A stretch of DNA of 64,000 nucleotides from positions 53,214,838 to 53,278,837 of the forward strand of contig ML679958.1 of assembly GCA_007922225.1 (NCBI GenBank). Reading direction: 5' to 3'. The notes under the pieces were generated by a model. The model did not search any database and was not told the DNA's origin. It saw only the letters and a list, made by a program, of their open reading frames with translations. The translations under genes and the position numbers were made by a program. Positions within the stretch are counted from its first letter, which is position 1. Each line of letters begins with the position of its first letter. Below are positions 35,906-48,060 of the stretch, in pieces. Origin of the DNA: Emydura subglobosa (Eukaryota; Chordata; Testudines; Chelidae).

Positions 35906-36649
35906 ATCTTAGAGCTGATTCCATTTTTATGTTGGATTGCCAGTGATTGGTGGCCATGAAACAAGCTTGTCATCAAATGACTGCTGAAACTGAACCTGAT
36001 AGTCAATATGCTTGAGCTTTGTTATGTCAAAGGCTGTTCTGTTGAGCTTGGGGAGCTTGCACTGCGAGGTGACTATATGCAGGTTGGGCACTGCTCTTAG
36101 CAGTCTGTTGTCTGTCCATGCATGGCCAATCTGTGCATTCGGTGCCATGTATGGCTGTGGTAATTCTGACATTGCAGATGTTTCTTTGGCGGGTGGTAAA
36201 AGTTGATCAGGTGCCATTATTTGGATCATGGGTGCATCCATGTTATTTTATATTTATCATTTTACCTAAGGATGGTTTTAGTGATGAGCAGACTATGTTA
36301 CGCTCATTTACCCAACAGGAGGCATCTGTTGCTGTTCATCTTTCCCATTCCATGTCATCCTGTCATGCCTCTCCAGTCACTACAAGCTAGGGTTGGTAGA
36401 GAAAGAAGTCTCAAGGTCAGGCGAGCAGGATGAGCTTGTCATATGCAGGGGTGGACCTGATGATGGAATCCAGGTCAGAGTAGAGCTACTCCCTGCTTTA
36501 CTCTGTGCTTATCAGTGCAGGTGCACAGGCACTGATGACAGAGACATGCTGTGAAGGACTCAGGGGGAATTAAAGTTTTACAAGCCATTCATTCAGGCCA
36601 CCAGAGAGGACAGGAAGTTGTTTCAGGAAAGATGATCTGATTACAAATC

Positions 36650-36844
36650 CTACTCCATGGATCCTGTCTTATCCTTTGCTTTTCCTTTCCAGAAGAAAGT
36701 GTAGTCGCCTCCTAGCTCACTGATGGAGCCTTCTCCAACCAGTCTAGTCTCAATCAGTGGTGCAATATCAATATTGTAGCATGTAAGTATGCTAGAGACA
36801 AGAACTGTTCTTCTCTCAAGCCTTTGTGCATGTTCTCCATCCAT
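36650..36844 (-). pseudogene. LINE endonuclease N-terminal fragment
   Basis: A 64-codon minus-strand frame with ERRTVLVSSIL, DIAPLIETRL (the ET of the APE-type endonuclease motif), and GDYTFFWKGK. These are the first conserved blocks of an exonuclease/endonuclease/phosphatase-fold LINE endonuclease. Downstream continuity is lost by frameshift. It lies in the correct order upstream of the linker fragments. Confidence 0.7.
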
Positions 36845-36850
36845 AAAGGT

Positions 36851-39652
36851 ATGGACATTCCATACTCTTAAATTAGTCTTTTCTTGTTGTTGTTTTTTGA
36901 CTGCTGTAAGATGATCTGCCAGCCATGATAGTCTGGCCAGATATTATGAGGCATGCAATGTTTAGGGCACCTTTTCTAGTTCCCTCCCTTAAAAGGGGCA
37001 AGCAGTGCTATCCCAAAAAAGTCACCTGGGATGCTGCCGAACTTCTCCACTGTCCCAGATATGGAGCTGAATGGCCACTAGTTCCATTGCCTTTGTGCAG
37101 GATTGTGGCTACTGCTGCCAGTGGTCATCTCCACTTGTCGCTTCGCCACACCCCCATCGCTGCAGGACTTGGATTAATGATAAAATTATGTTGATGGGAT
37201 GAGATTTGCAAGAAAAAAACCTGGGAAATATTTAAATGAGAAAGCTGTTGCACATGGAGCAGTCCCACTCTATTGGCTGCAGAAGCCAGATTTCAGTAGG
37301 ACAAAGAATCATTCTGGCTGGGGACTTCCATAGCTGCTGTGGGTGATCAGGACATCTTCAGTGCCTTATCTTGGTCTTCGCACTCCACAGCATGCTGCTG
37401 AAATGCCTTCATGACCATGGAATCATAAATTGATTTCTTCTGCCCAGTACACCAGAACAGTCTTCGCTTGCTAAAGAAAGGCAATTTCCCTATCTTGCCA
37501 AGGGTAAAAGACCCATTGGCTACTCAGCGAAGACATAAACACCTGCCAAAGCAATGAAATAAACATTGAGAGGCATATTTTCAGAAGAACTATGCAACCA
37601 ACAGCTTCCATTTGTTCACTTCCAGGAGTAGCTAGATTTTCAAAAGTGTTTAACATTCAGCAGTTCAGACAGACAGCAAAGGGAAGCCAGAATAATTCCC
37701 AACAGCCTGATCCTACAAGACTCTATTGTGCCCTCATCTCTCACAGAAGACAGTGCAAACAGCAACACTTGAAAAAGATCCTTATAAACTGCACATGAAA
37801 AAGGACCTATTTGTAAATGAGTTGATTAAGTACTTAATGGAGCTCTGCCAAATGCTGATGGCATCACTAGTACAGATGTTAAAGTTCTGGATCTGTTCTC
37901 TTGTAACATTAGCCTTTCCAAACTATGAGCCAATTCCCAATGACTGTCTTTACTGAATATGAATTCAATAAGATCTGAGAGGTTTTGCCCTTTCGTTTTA
38001 ACTTTGAAAGGGAGCCTTTAATGTTTTCTATCCTCAACTGCTCCTCTGAGTATTTCCAAAGTTATTGATTTTTAAATTTTAGTATAATTTTTTTCTGATT
38101 ATGATTTCTGTGGAAAATGAAACTGTAATTTATTATACATAGGTTCAGGGCTTGATCCACTTAAAAAAATTAGTAATTCAAATTACTTTAAAAAATGGAT
38201 AATTTTTCTTTTGTTTAGCAACCAGGCATCAGATTGTGTAGCATATTCTCCAAAAAAGACTTGCATCTAAGTACTATTGATAGGTTTAAGGAAACATGAA
38301 AATACAACAATACCTATAAATTATATACATAAAAAAGAAAAAAACAAGCTAAACTCTCACTGATGCCTATATAAAAGGAAGTCATAACCGACAACTTCAG
38401 TGATAGTTATGGGGGTATATATTCCAATTTGGTGACATAATTTGTAATCATTAAATGACTATATATATATAGAAAAGAACCCAAGATGATATTTACAGCT
38501 TTTTAACAGAAGGATTGCATGAAGACATGAAACTAAAGTCAGCTGTAGGATAAGCTACCCTTGAATGATACCCCTTTTAGAGCTGAAAAGTACGGTTTGC
38601 AGAGGGTTTTGAAAACTAAAGCTTATAGGCCAATTTATAGGTAATGGAAATGATCCAAAAAGTATAGATTTGCTTGAAGACTTAAGTTTGCTTAAACTCA
38701 ATCTCCAAGAGCAACTCACACAAGATATCCATGTTAAATACAGAAGATGTAATCCTGGCCCCACTGAAGTGAATGGTAAAACTCCCATTCTGTTCAGTAA
38801 GGCCTGCATCTTGCCCACATCTTTCCTGCCTTTTTCTAAAACTCTCCAGGTTTATGTATGTCTTCAAGAATGGTCTGGTGACATGCATCCCCTTATTTCT
38901 TTCTTCTGAGCGAGGTGGCCTCTTGTATGTGTCATCAGTAACCTTGAAAACATTGTGAACGTGTTGCTCCCTATACATTCATAGGGACGCTTCAGACCTT
39001 GAATCCAGCCTATGTTTGACTGGATTTCACATCTGAAGCAAAAGATTTCCACAGCTCTATCCACAATCCCATCATAACCCATTCACAGATAGTGTGAAAT
39101 CAAACAGTAGGCTATGGAAATACTTCTAAGCCTTCTTGTGGATTACTGAATCACTAACAAATGAGTTCTTACCCTTCCCCCCCCAAAAAAACACCTGAAC
39201 ATACATACAGTAGATTTTTGTTATGACTTCTTTTAAAAAATAGTACTAATGTCATCTAGGGATACCAATCATATTTTTTGTAACAAAAACTAACACAAAC
39301 CACACAAACCTCACTTTTGACATCAATTTTGATATGTGTGCACAACCTTATAACTTACTGTTTCTTTACCAAAATATCCAATACACACATTCTCTCTGCT
39401 TCTTTGTGTGTGTATATGTACTATTCAGTAATAAAAAAATTATATGAATATTCCAGATCTACATTAGTTAATTAAAACATCCCCACTCTTATAATTATGT
39501 GTATTTCATTGGAATATTTTAAAATAATTTAAAAATTACATAAATAATTTGTAATGATGTCTCCTTAGTAGTGGCTGCGTGTCCGCAGCAAAATTTGCCA
39601 TTGCAGGTGTGGAAAATGTACTAGACACATCATAGCCAGACAGCTGAAACTG
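36851..39652. other. Mostly unique AT-rich sequence, no gene seen
   Basis: A short TA run is at about 38461-38470. 'cccactgaagtgaatggtaaaactcccattctg' at 38760-38792 is another degraded fold-back core. No recognisable coding sequence; several overlapping open frames at 38555-38978 on both strands look like shadows of low-stop sequence. Confidence 0.4.
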
Positions 39653-39716
39653 ACCCAGACCCTTAGCTGGTGTAAACTGGTGTAGCTCTGATGGACCAAA
39701 AGAGGATTTGGGTCTG
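39653..39716. mobile_element. Short element with inverted ends
   Basis: Starts acccagacccttagctggtg and ends gatttgggtctg, which is inverse to its start. The interior 'agctggtgtaaactggtgtagctc' matches the family arm seen at 26502 and 62630. It is called by structure. Confidence 0.5.
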
Positions 39717-42700
39717 CTTGCTTAGATGTAGTCAATACAAAAAATGAGATACTGCCTTCTACCAGTGAAGACCAGAGGCATTATCAAGGTGACAAGCCCA
39801 TGCCCCCACTCCAGTTGCTGGTATGAAGTGCTGGAATATCTGCCTTTGCTTTGGCTCAACATATCCAGCTTTGATCATTTCTCCATGCAGGAAGGGAGGA
39901 GTGTGAGAGACCATCCTTCAGCTCAGGAATTCTGTGACTGGGAATACCTACCCTTTCTTGGCCTGTATATTTTAAGTTCTTCCTCTCTTGTGAATAGCTG
40001 CAGTGCATACTTTAAACTAAGCTACATTTGCCAAGCAGCCTTACAGAAAAAATTGACATAATTCTGATCAGTTTCATATGGTTCTGCATTGAACTGATCA
40101 AATAAATATGGCACATGTTGACAGTTTTTATGAATAATTTATTCATAAATTTACTACAGTGTAGTCATCTCTGTTACTAAATGGTGGGCAGAGAAACTAG
40201 GATTGCCCATTCCCAGGACCAGGAACACAACCTGCATCTGTTCACATTCAGAATGTGATCTTCATAACTAGATAGGGCAGAAACCATTTTTTTTTAGATA
40301 AAAAGTTAGATTAGGACTTACATTTATGATTTAGGCCCCATGACTCCATGTTACTTGGGCATATAAAGAAGGCATTTTTAATCCTTGAATACAGACCTGT
40401 CATTACAAACACTTTAATTTTTATATTTATATTTAGAGCTATCTAGGGGATTGATCCAAAGCTCTCAGATGGTAGTAGAAAGATTCCAGTTGACTTCACT
40501 GGAGTTTAGATCTGATAGTGAGAATTCCGAGTAACGTTCTGTAAGCCTTAGGGCTTACAACTAGTGATTTAGGTCTCTAAATACGGGTTTAGGTATCAAA
40601 TTATGTGCCCTCAGGTTTGGATATGCTGGCCTGAGATTTTTCTCTTAGTTCTACATAATCTTTTAAAAATTACTTCTCTATAAAGTCTTCTGATGTCAGG
40701 AAGAGGTGGAGTTCATTTTGTGGGTTACTGGGCCATATGGGACTTGCAGTATTTGCCTTAAATTCTCAATAAATTTTCATATATAGAAATAGTCTGTGTT
40801 TAGTGTTGATATAAAGTTGGATTTATTTTGTTTTTATTTTTGGATGCATTCTAGAGTCTATGTGTCTACACTAGACACATATTAAATGCATTCAAAATCA
40901 ACTTTTGTTGGAGTAAGATCTGAGTGAGCAAAAGTGTTTTCTTTCACATTTTGTTCATGTCCACAAACTTTTTTAAATGGAGGATCATTATTGTAATATA
41001 GGCATGCCGGACCCTAAGTGTGCTAGGTGCATTGTAGGTCACTGTCCTGCTGAACTTACCTCGATGTTTCAAAGGGATAAGGGAGGCTCACCCTAGTGCT
41101 CTCAGGAACTCCCATTGATTTTAATGTGATTCTGCAATTATAAGGGTTTACCCTAGTAGATCCATTTGCAAGATCAGGCTCTAAATTTTTATATGTGATT
41201 AGTGAAGGTAGGAAACAGCATGAGGAAGATTAGCATGAACAGCTTTTCACAGTGAAAACCAGGACACTGCCATTGGGAGAGATGGGCATCTGAGAGGACA
41301 GATTTTGTACTGTGTCATGGAATTAAACCCCAGAGGATTTTAACAGCAGCGGGTGGATGAAAGTTGCGGTGATGAGGAAGGCATAGGGTTCACTGGGAGG
41401 ACGTGATGGCAACTTGTGATAGGCCTACATAAGTACTTAGCTAGCCTGTGGTCAACTTAACTAGAAACATAGTGATGAATGGGAGGGAGCTCACTGGTAG
41501 GCAACAAAAATGATCCAGGGATAGACGGAATGATTTGTGAAAAAAGAGCTAAATAAGTATATGCTAACTCATTGTGGAGGGAGTGGAAAGGAAAATATCC
41601 CTGTATGTTAGTAAGGCTATGCTCTCCATTTCTGTGGCCACTGGAATGGAGGAATTTTGGGAGCCCTGGTAACATAGAACCATGAATGGCTTACCAGATC
41701 TAAAACTGGACATTTTCTATAGATAAGTCCTGTGATGAAGTCTGAAAGGTATGAAGAGCTCTCATTGACAGTGCAGTTTGCTGAGGAAAGAGCTTGCTAC
41801 TCAGCTGTGCTCTCAGTAATTCCTAGAGAGCAAGTGTTCTCATTTTGGAACGCCGATGTAACTCAGCTCTGACAGGGAAAGTAAAATTGGAGGATAAGGA
41901 AAGTAAGATTGAGTGATAATTCAAAGATTAGAGAAAGGGGGGGGCCTCATATGGTTGAACTGTTCTGCTCTGAAGCACTAATGGTACAGAAAAAGATTCT
42001 GATTAAAAGGACAGCTCATTTTATTACAAGGACAATGATTTTGGCCTGAAGACTCACTAGTTGTTTGACATCATTGCAGAGTTGATGTTCTCCCTGTTTG
42101 TTTTATGGTTTATGTTTAATATGTCACTTAATGGACCCACTGATTGTACTTATATGGAGCGCATAAAGTTATTTTATGTGTATTGAAGTGCTTTATGGCC
42201 ACTTACTAGCACTTAGCAGTATTAGTTGCTTGCACAAATTACTGATACTCTCCTTTGACTTCAGGTTGTGAAGTACTGAACAACTGCCAAGTACTTCTTC
42301 CCCCATAATGGAGAGCAATGTGGTTGACACTTTGATTTCCTTTTATCAGTTTGAAGTGTCAATTCATCTTTGGCATGCCTTACTGCCTCCATGTGGAGAA
42401 GTCCCCAATATTATAAACAGCATTTATGTTCACTTTTAAATTTAGCCCTGGAGAGGATTTAGAATTATCTTTAGTTTTCTGCATGGATAAAGCGTAACTA
42501 TTTGTTCTAATTCTAAGCTGGGGATGAGTCTCATGTATCTCTAAGGCTAGCTTGATGGCCAGTTCTTCAATCTGACTTGAATCCTAACCAGAAATATTCA
42601 GAGTCAGATCATCCAGTTGCAAACTCATAAGCTTATTTTGAAGGTAGATCTTTAGCATTTAGCTGCAGCATTTGAATTTCAGGGAATGCTTTACCCAAGC

Positions 42701-43669
42701 TTAATTCTTTTACTAAAAATAAAAAGGTTTGTAAGCCAGGTACAGCAGTGTCAAGTAGCAGTTTTATGTATAGCTTCAGGTTATGTGTTCTATTATAAGA
42801 GAATTGAGATATGATAGCATAAAAGATTATATAGCATATTGTATCAATAAAAGAATACTGAGGGCAGAAGCCTTTCTGAGATTTTCTGTTAAAATGTGGT
42901 TTTATTACAAAAACTGATGGAAACTTCATGGTCTTTTGCCTCCACTACAGTATCTGTGATCCTTTTAGACCAATATGTCTGTCCGTCTGTCTGGTGTCCT
43001 TTGAAAGTAAGCAATTTAGAACACCCCAAGAAAACTCCACACAGATCATTTCTCTGTTTTTCTGCACCTCACACAACAGCCCTGATCTGAAAAAAAAATT
43101 GATCTTATAGTAAAACAAAACAAACAAAAAGCCCAGTTTTAATTCCATCTTACCACGTGCTTGGACATTAAAAGCAGAAGAAAAATAAGCCAATGAAATA
43201 GATTTGTTTTATTTTGCCCTAGATGTTAGTAGTATAGACATTAGCAAATTGACTTTTCAGACCCTGTTTTCACACTGGAGTTTAGCAGCAATCAAGTACT
43301 GTATATTTTCCTCATGCGTGCATGCATCCAATTTACAAATGCACACTTCTAATTGGTGATACATAGCTTCTGGGTCAGGCAAAGGTCTCAGAAAGTAAGA
43401 TACTCATTAAACAGTTATTTGACATTGCTTTCTAAGAAAGAAAAGGAAAAATATCAAGGAAATTGCAGCCTCTGTTACTTTATACCAATGAAAATACTGG
43501 GGAACACATCACAAACAAACTGGTAAATCATGTAGGTGCTTAGAAGAGAAGGAAAGCAGAAGGCTCATGAACAAACAAAACAGTTTCTTCTCTCTAATTT
43601 TCACTTGAAGTTGCAGCCTGACACCAAAAATCATGTTAAATATAATTCTTAGCTCTTGTTTAATTGCTT
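39717..43669. other. Unique sequence with a few degraded fold-back fragments
   Basis: Possible fragments are 40447-40540 (gattgatccaaagctctcagatgg..., gttgacttcactggag) and 41105-41185 (aactcccattgattttaatgtg ... gcaagatcagg). No gene, RNA or intact element was recognised. Confidence 0.4.
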
Positions 43670-43810
43670 TTCATTTGTAGATCTTGGAGTGCTTTGTAAA
43701 GGAAGATAAGTATTATTATTATCGCTATTTTTCAGGTGGGGGAGACTGTGGCACAGACCTGCTGAAACATGACCATTATATGGAAATGGAACCCAGAGCT
43801 CCTCAATATG
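43670..43810 (-). repeat. MIR/CORE-type SINE relic, minus strand
   Basis: In the plus-strand sequence, 'gtgctttgtaaaggaagataagtattattattatcgctatttttcaggtgggggagactgtggcacag' is the reverse complement of the 3' half of a MIR-like SINE (ctgtgcctcag...ccatctgtaaaatggggataat). It was probably inserted 3'-first on the minus strand. It continues weakly to about 43800. Confidence 0.65.
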
Positions 43811-44159
43811 GTCATAATTCATATGTTTGCTTTTTATTAATAATGCATGGAAGAATTTTGTGTGGGCCTCACAGAAAAAGTCCTGCCAGCAATCCCTTTT
43901 CATTTATACCAACATGGCTACAACTTAAGCAGCTCTGATTTTAACTGCAGTGGCTATACACATGGTTCACGGCATACACAAAAGAAGTAGAAGACAAAGA
44001 TATCTACCCTTTGTGGAAGGTTGCAACATAACCTTTGTTTCTTAAAATTCCTACCACAACAAAAACAGAGAGAGAGAGAGACAGAGTAGGCAGAAACACA
44101 CAACTCAACTCCGCTTACTACTAGCTGGATCTTTGTAGACTACCCAAGAGTACCCAGAT

Positions 44160-44287
44160 CACACATCTGACGAAGTGGGTTTCTGCCTACGAAAGCTTAT
44201 GTCCAAATAAATTTGTTAGTCTTTAAGGTGCCACAGGACTCTTGTTGTTTTGCTAAAAACAGACTAACATGGCTACCCCTCTGGAAC
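44160..44287 (+). repeat. Dispersed repeat with hammerhead-like core, possibly Penelope-type
   Basis: The unit starts catCTGACGAAGTGGG and goes on to CCTACGAAAGCTTATG, AAATAAATTTGTTAGTC, 'taaggtgccacaggactc' and 'cagactaacatggctacccc', a very common dispersed sequence in turtles and relatives. The first 28 nt contain CTGACGA (44167-44173), a 5-bp hairpin (GTGGG with CCTAC, one G-T pair) and GAAA (44191-44194). This matches the conserved boxes of hammerhead ribozymes known from Penelope-like elements. Repeat identity is fairly sure; the ribozyme reading is tentative. Confidence 0.65.
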
Positions 44288-45373
44288 AGATCACACAGCT
44301 TCCCACAGAGCCCCTGAACCTACAAGAACCACCAGGAAACACCTTATAATTAACAGTGATAGCTTGTAGTTTTAATACAGTTTTCAATACACTATAATTA
44401 TCATGATGGGAGCTAGGACAAAACCCTAAGTTAGAGGGTCCTGTCTTAATTGATTCCCTTTCTGTCTGTCTCTCTCTAGTGCATCCAGGAGTGATCTGAC
44501 CACATCATAGGCCAGGATGCTATAAAAGCACAAACCAGAGGATATACCTCCTCACCAATTCAGGCAGTTCATCCACCTTAGGTATGCATTTTGGGAACTG
44601 GTGAGTGGTGTTACTCCAAGACAGATCTTAAGATAATGGCCACTTATAAGTGGAGTGTGTGACGTGGGGGGAGTTCAAATCAGAATGATCTGAGGAATAA
44701 TCAGGGGTCTAATAAATTGCTGTTTCTAAACCCTAGTTGTTCCAGAAATGGCTTCAGGTAAAACGATAGCTGAGCCCTCTGAGCCTGGAAAAATACAGGT
44801 GATGCACTAGGGGAGCCCAGACATTTCTGCATCCCAAATATTCTGGACCTTTCTCCCCTCCTCCATGGTTCACTTGTCTCCTGGAGAGCCCGTGAAGGAC
44901 TTTCCATTAAGCTCCAAGAGAGCTTACATGACAACAAAAGGATCAATGAGGCAAAGGACTCTCTTGGTTACAAATTCTTTTGGTCCCGAGGCTCCTGAAT
45001 TTTATCTGAGCTTCATATACTGAATATCAAACTGGTCACAAACCCTTTATTCATCAAAATCTTTCCATTAGGACTCTTATCGTAAATGTCAAATAGTAGA
45101 ATCCTACCAATTGGCAAAATTCCTTTATTCACAATGCAACCCATTCCTGACCTATTATAATTAGAAAGTAGGTATATATAAATATATAAAGGATGATGTC
45201 TGTGGGCCCATTATGTAGTTTCTCCCTGCAAACACAAAAAACTTTTTCACATGCAGTTGAAATCCAAGGTAAATTTCACATTCACCAAAAGAATACAAAA
45301 CATTTTCTTTCTCCAGCAGCCACTAACAGTCTGTACATAGTTATCCCTAACAACAATTGACTAAATACACTAA
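44288..45373. other. Unique sequence, nothing recognised
   Basis: An AG run at about 44066-44082 precedes this stretch. No genes or element ends were recognised. Confidence 0.4.
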
Positions 45374-46436
45374 GGGCTAGATTCACAAAGGGACTGAGAC
45401 ATTGCAACACTCAGCTTCCTCGTGTGCATGGAAGGACACAGGCAGCTCAGAATGGGATTCACAAAAGCCAGCATGCTAGGTGGCTCCCATCTAAGATAGC
45501 CAGTGGGAGATGCTAAGGAGATGGATGTGTCCTGAGCCCTGTGCTTCTCAGGGAGTTTGGCACCTACATTTGGGTTGGAGGGAGATGTCTATCTCTACTT
45601 GGGATTCTTAGCTACAAACCCTCTTTTGGAGTCATGCACCTGGTGGAGGTGTTGTGAGGGAGGAAGCACGTTCCTCATAACGATTAGCTCAGTGCTTAAG
45701 GTAGTCACCTAGGAGGTGAGAAACCCCCAGTTCAAGTTCTTCCTCCACCAGAGGGGGGAGAAGGAATTAGAATAGGGATCTGCCCACACTCTGGTGAGTG
45801 CCCTCACCACTGAGCTATCGGTTATTCTGATATGGGGCGCCCTCAGTATTTCCTGTTGAAGCTGCTCCACTTTGGATTAACTAATTAGAGTCATTAGGCC
45901 CGAGAAAGGGAAAAAGCAAATGAGAATGACTTGATAGCCAGGTGATTAGAGCCCTTATCCTGGATGTGGGAGACCCAGAATTCAGTCTCCCTTCAAAGCT
46001 CCCTCCCAGTTTCTTGCAGGAAGTGTCTTAGGTGCCTGACGCCAAAGAGACTTCACAATTGGCAATCCTAAACAGACATAGGTGTCTCCTTCCACCTCAG
46101 ACTTAGGCCCTGAAGTCCCTGAGAGGGGTGCTGAACAGATTGGGCCTTGCACACAAGTCTGGCAGATCAATGCCTATCTTTCTCTGGTTTGTGCATCACA
46201 CTGGGATGTAGGCAGCCGGAAATATAGGGTGGAGAAGTGGTGCACATGCCCAGAGGCAGAAACATAGGTGTCTAGGAAGCTTTTACTGCAAAAACATAGG
46301 CATTAAGTGAGTTTAGCTGCCTATGCCATTTGGCAGTAGTTGAGTGCAGGTTTTGGGAATACCGGTGGTATCTGATTTTGGGATTTAGACACTTAAAGTG
46401 GCAGTTAGTTGCCTAAATCCCTTGTGAATCTAGCCC
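45374..46436. mobile_element. Harbinger-type non-autonomous DNA transposon
   Basis: A 1,063-bp unit is bounded by TIRs. The left is GGGCTAGATTCACAAAGGGA; the right, on the minus strand, is GGGCTAGATTCACAAGGGA, one base shorter. A TAA triplet flanks each side (45371-45373 and 46437-46439), as expected for the 3-bp TWA-type target duplication of PIF/Harbinger elements. The interior has no transposase. It contains tRNA-like modules (45682-45720 and the inverse at 45792-45816, plus a third near 45930-45980) and 'ttaggc/gcctaa' repeats near the ends. Non-autonomous; it would depend on a transposase elsewhere. Confidence 0.82.
45682..45827. repeat. Inverted pair of tRNA-like modules inside the Harbinger-type element
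   Basis: The left module has a tRNA A-box-like word (tagctcagtgcttaagg) and a B-box-like word (cagttcaagttc) on the plus strand. The right module (gtgagtgccctcaccactgagcta) is the inverse of the left head. The two could pair as a long hairpin. No cloverleaf closes, so this is not a tRNA gene. It resembles heads of tRNA-derived SINEs captured in a transposon. Confidence 0.6.
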
Positions 46437-46439
46437 TAA

Positions 46440-47409
46440 AAGATTTCCTAAATTAAAACTAGCAGAAATTATACTTTAATTCAGTTGGTTTGCGTTTAAC
46501 ATCAACCCCATGTCGTGTGTGTGATCATGGGAAATGGAATGGTACTTTTATATGCATGCCTTTTTAAAATGGGGATCAAAGACAGTATTTTTCACTTCTT
46601 TCTTGGGAATCCAGCTGATGTATACCTCAGATATGCTGATAATTTATTTGCTATTTCTGCCCCTCACTAGGAAGTACTAGAAAATCGCAGTTTTATTTTT
46701 GTCATTTTCCTCTGGCTCTGGAATACACTTGAAAACATTTCAGAAACGAGTGTGATATTTCTAGACATTACCATTTGACATACTGTAACAGGCCATTACA
46801 AAAAACTGACTCACTAGAAGAAATAGTTTCCTTCTCAGATCTTTGACAGGAGTCCCTGCAAGCTAAATCTATCTGGAATTTCAAAATTTATTCTCAGTTT
46901 ATGAGATCCATATATAGTTTCAGGGGTGATTAAAGATTCATTCCCAAATGATGCAATATACATGTTAAAAAAAACCTGTGGTTATCCTAACAAAATTACA
47001 CCTAATCACAAAAACAGGATTATAAGTATTATATAAAAGTTGCTTTGCACACACGAGTGAGGCTGGCTCAAATAAAATTCATATTTAATTCTGTTCCATG
47101 ATTAATTGATAATTTAACCATACCAAGTTTCTCATTGAATTTCAGATATTGTATGCTAAAAAGTACAGACTCAAAATTTATAAATCATTATTTTATTAAT
47201 TGAATTTTAAAATAAATAGGAAATTCCATAAAAATGGTTTGTGATAAATTGTATAAAATTAAATTATGTGAATTTAACAGAGGACATAAACTTGTATTAT
47301 TATCATTATTTATTATTGCAGGAGTGTCTAAATCCCCAGTCAGGGTTCAGAGCCTTATTGTGCTGGATACTGTACATGAACATAATGATCCTTGACCCTG
47401 AAAATGTAC
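46440..47409. other. AT-rich unique sequence, nothing recognised
   Basis: Very AT-rich around 47040-47280. No coding or repeat ends seen. Confidence 0.45.
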
Positions 47410-47462
47410 AGTCTTAGGCCCTGATCCTGGAAATATTTAAACATGTGCTTAAACTTTACAAA
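47410..47462. mobile_element. Single arm of a fold-back element
   Basis: 'taggccctgatcctggaaatatttaaacatgtgcttaaac' matches the arm of the palindromic family at 29920 and 31112. The opposite arm is missing. Confidence 0.5.
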
Positions 47463-47898
47463 CTGTATTTTAACTGAAGGCTAATACACATCACATTCTG
47501 GATTTTTTTAGAGGGGGGAGTTCCTTTGGGTTTTAGGCTCAGAACCCTAAAAGAACTACATATAGCCATATAGTAAGTCCTGGATTCCTCTGAGATACCA
47601 GCTATGTCCATTCAACCTTTCAGAGCAAGATTACTCAAAGTAGTCGAATTGGTCAATCTTCACACATCCAGGAAGTGTCTGACAGGGAAGATCATGGTCC
47701 TTCAAGTGCTAACAGGCCATCCACTGGAGCATCTGGATTCTTATTGTTAAAATGACTATTTTAGTAGCAAATAATTTTGCTCTGTGGGATGTCTGAGTTA
47801 AGAGCCCTTCCCATCACAAAGTCTATTATATTTTTCACTGAAATAATATAATCTTGTGTACTTCATCAAATTTATCCCTGACGTCATTTTGGATTTCA

Positions 47899-48060
47899 GA
47901 CTCATAGACTTTAAGGTCAGAAGGGACCATTATGATCATCTAGTCTGACCTCCTGCACAACGCAGGCCACAGAACCTCACCCACCCACTCCTGTAATAGA
48001 CCCCTAACTTATGACTGACTTATTGAAGTCCTCAAATCACGGTTTAAAGATTTCACAGAT
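47899..48060 (-). mobile_element. CR1 LINE 3' end, minus strand
   Basis: Read on the minus strand, 'ggtcagactagatgatcataatggtcccttctgaccttaaagtctatgagtc' is the typical 3' terminus of a CR1 subfamily of turtles. It is preceded (to 48060) by 'ctgtggcctgcgttgtgcagg'. It is a 160-bp 5'-truncated stub ending with a tail-like 'tctatgagtctg'. It resembles the end of the copy at 34390-35130 more than the one at 15.3 kb. Confidence 0.82.

Larger units (their letters stand above)
35155..36850 (-). mobile_element. RTE-like LINE relic: endonuclease to early RT, minus strand
   Basis: On the minus strand three pieces in collinear order encode a non-CR1 LINE protein. 36844-36650 is an endonuclease N terminus with LERRTVLVSSIL, APLIETRL and YTFFWKGK. 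Sequence near 36640-36420 continues the endonuclease in broken frames (GVGFVIR, SGGLNEWL). 36241-35927 and 35905-35450 cover the linker (HQDWFIENYEDI, FDHLKAVYGPSKSGTAPL). 35440-35160 reaches the first RT motifs (QLSSGKASG, DCGNYRGIPLL) in shifted frames. It stops abruptly before the RT catalytic box. The combination resembles RTE/BovB-type endonuclease-RT proteins, but the clade is not certain. Confidence 0.75.

Noticed and set aside
38459..38472. TA microsatellite
   Set aside because: Too short and common in AT-rich DNA to report as a feature.
45682..45760. Possible tRNA gene (A-box- and B-box-like words)
   Set aside because: No cloverleaf closes, no anticodon stem is found, and the sequence is half of an inverted pair inside a Harbinger-type transposon.
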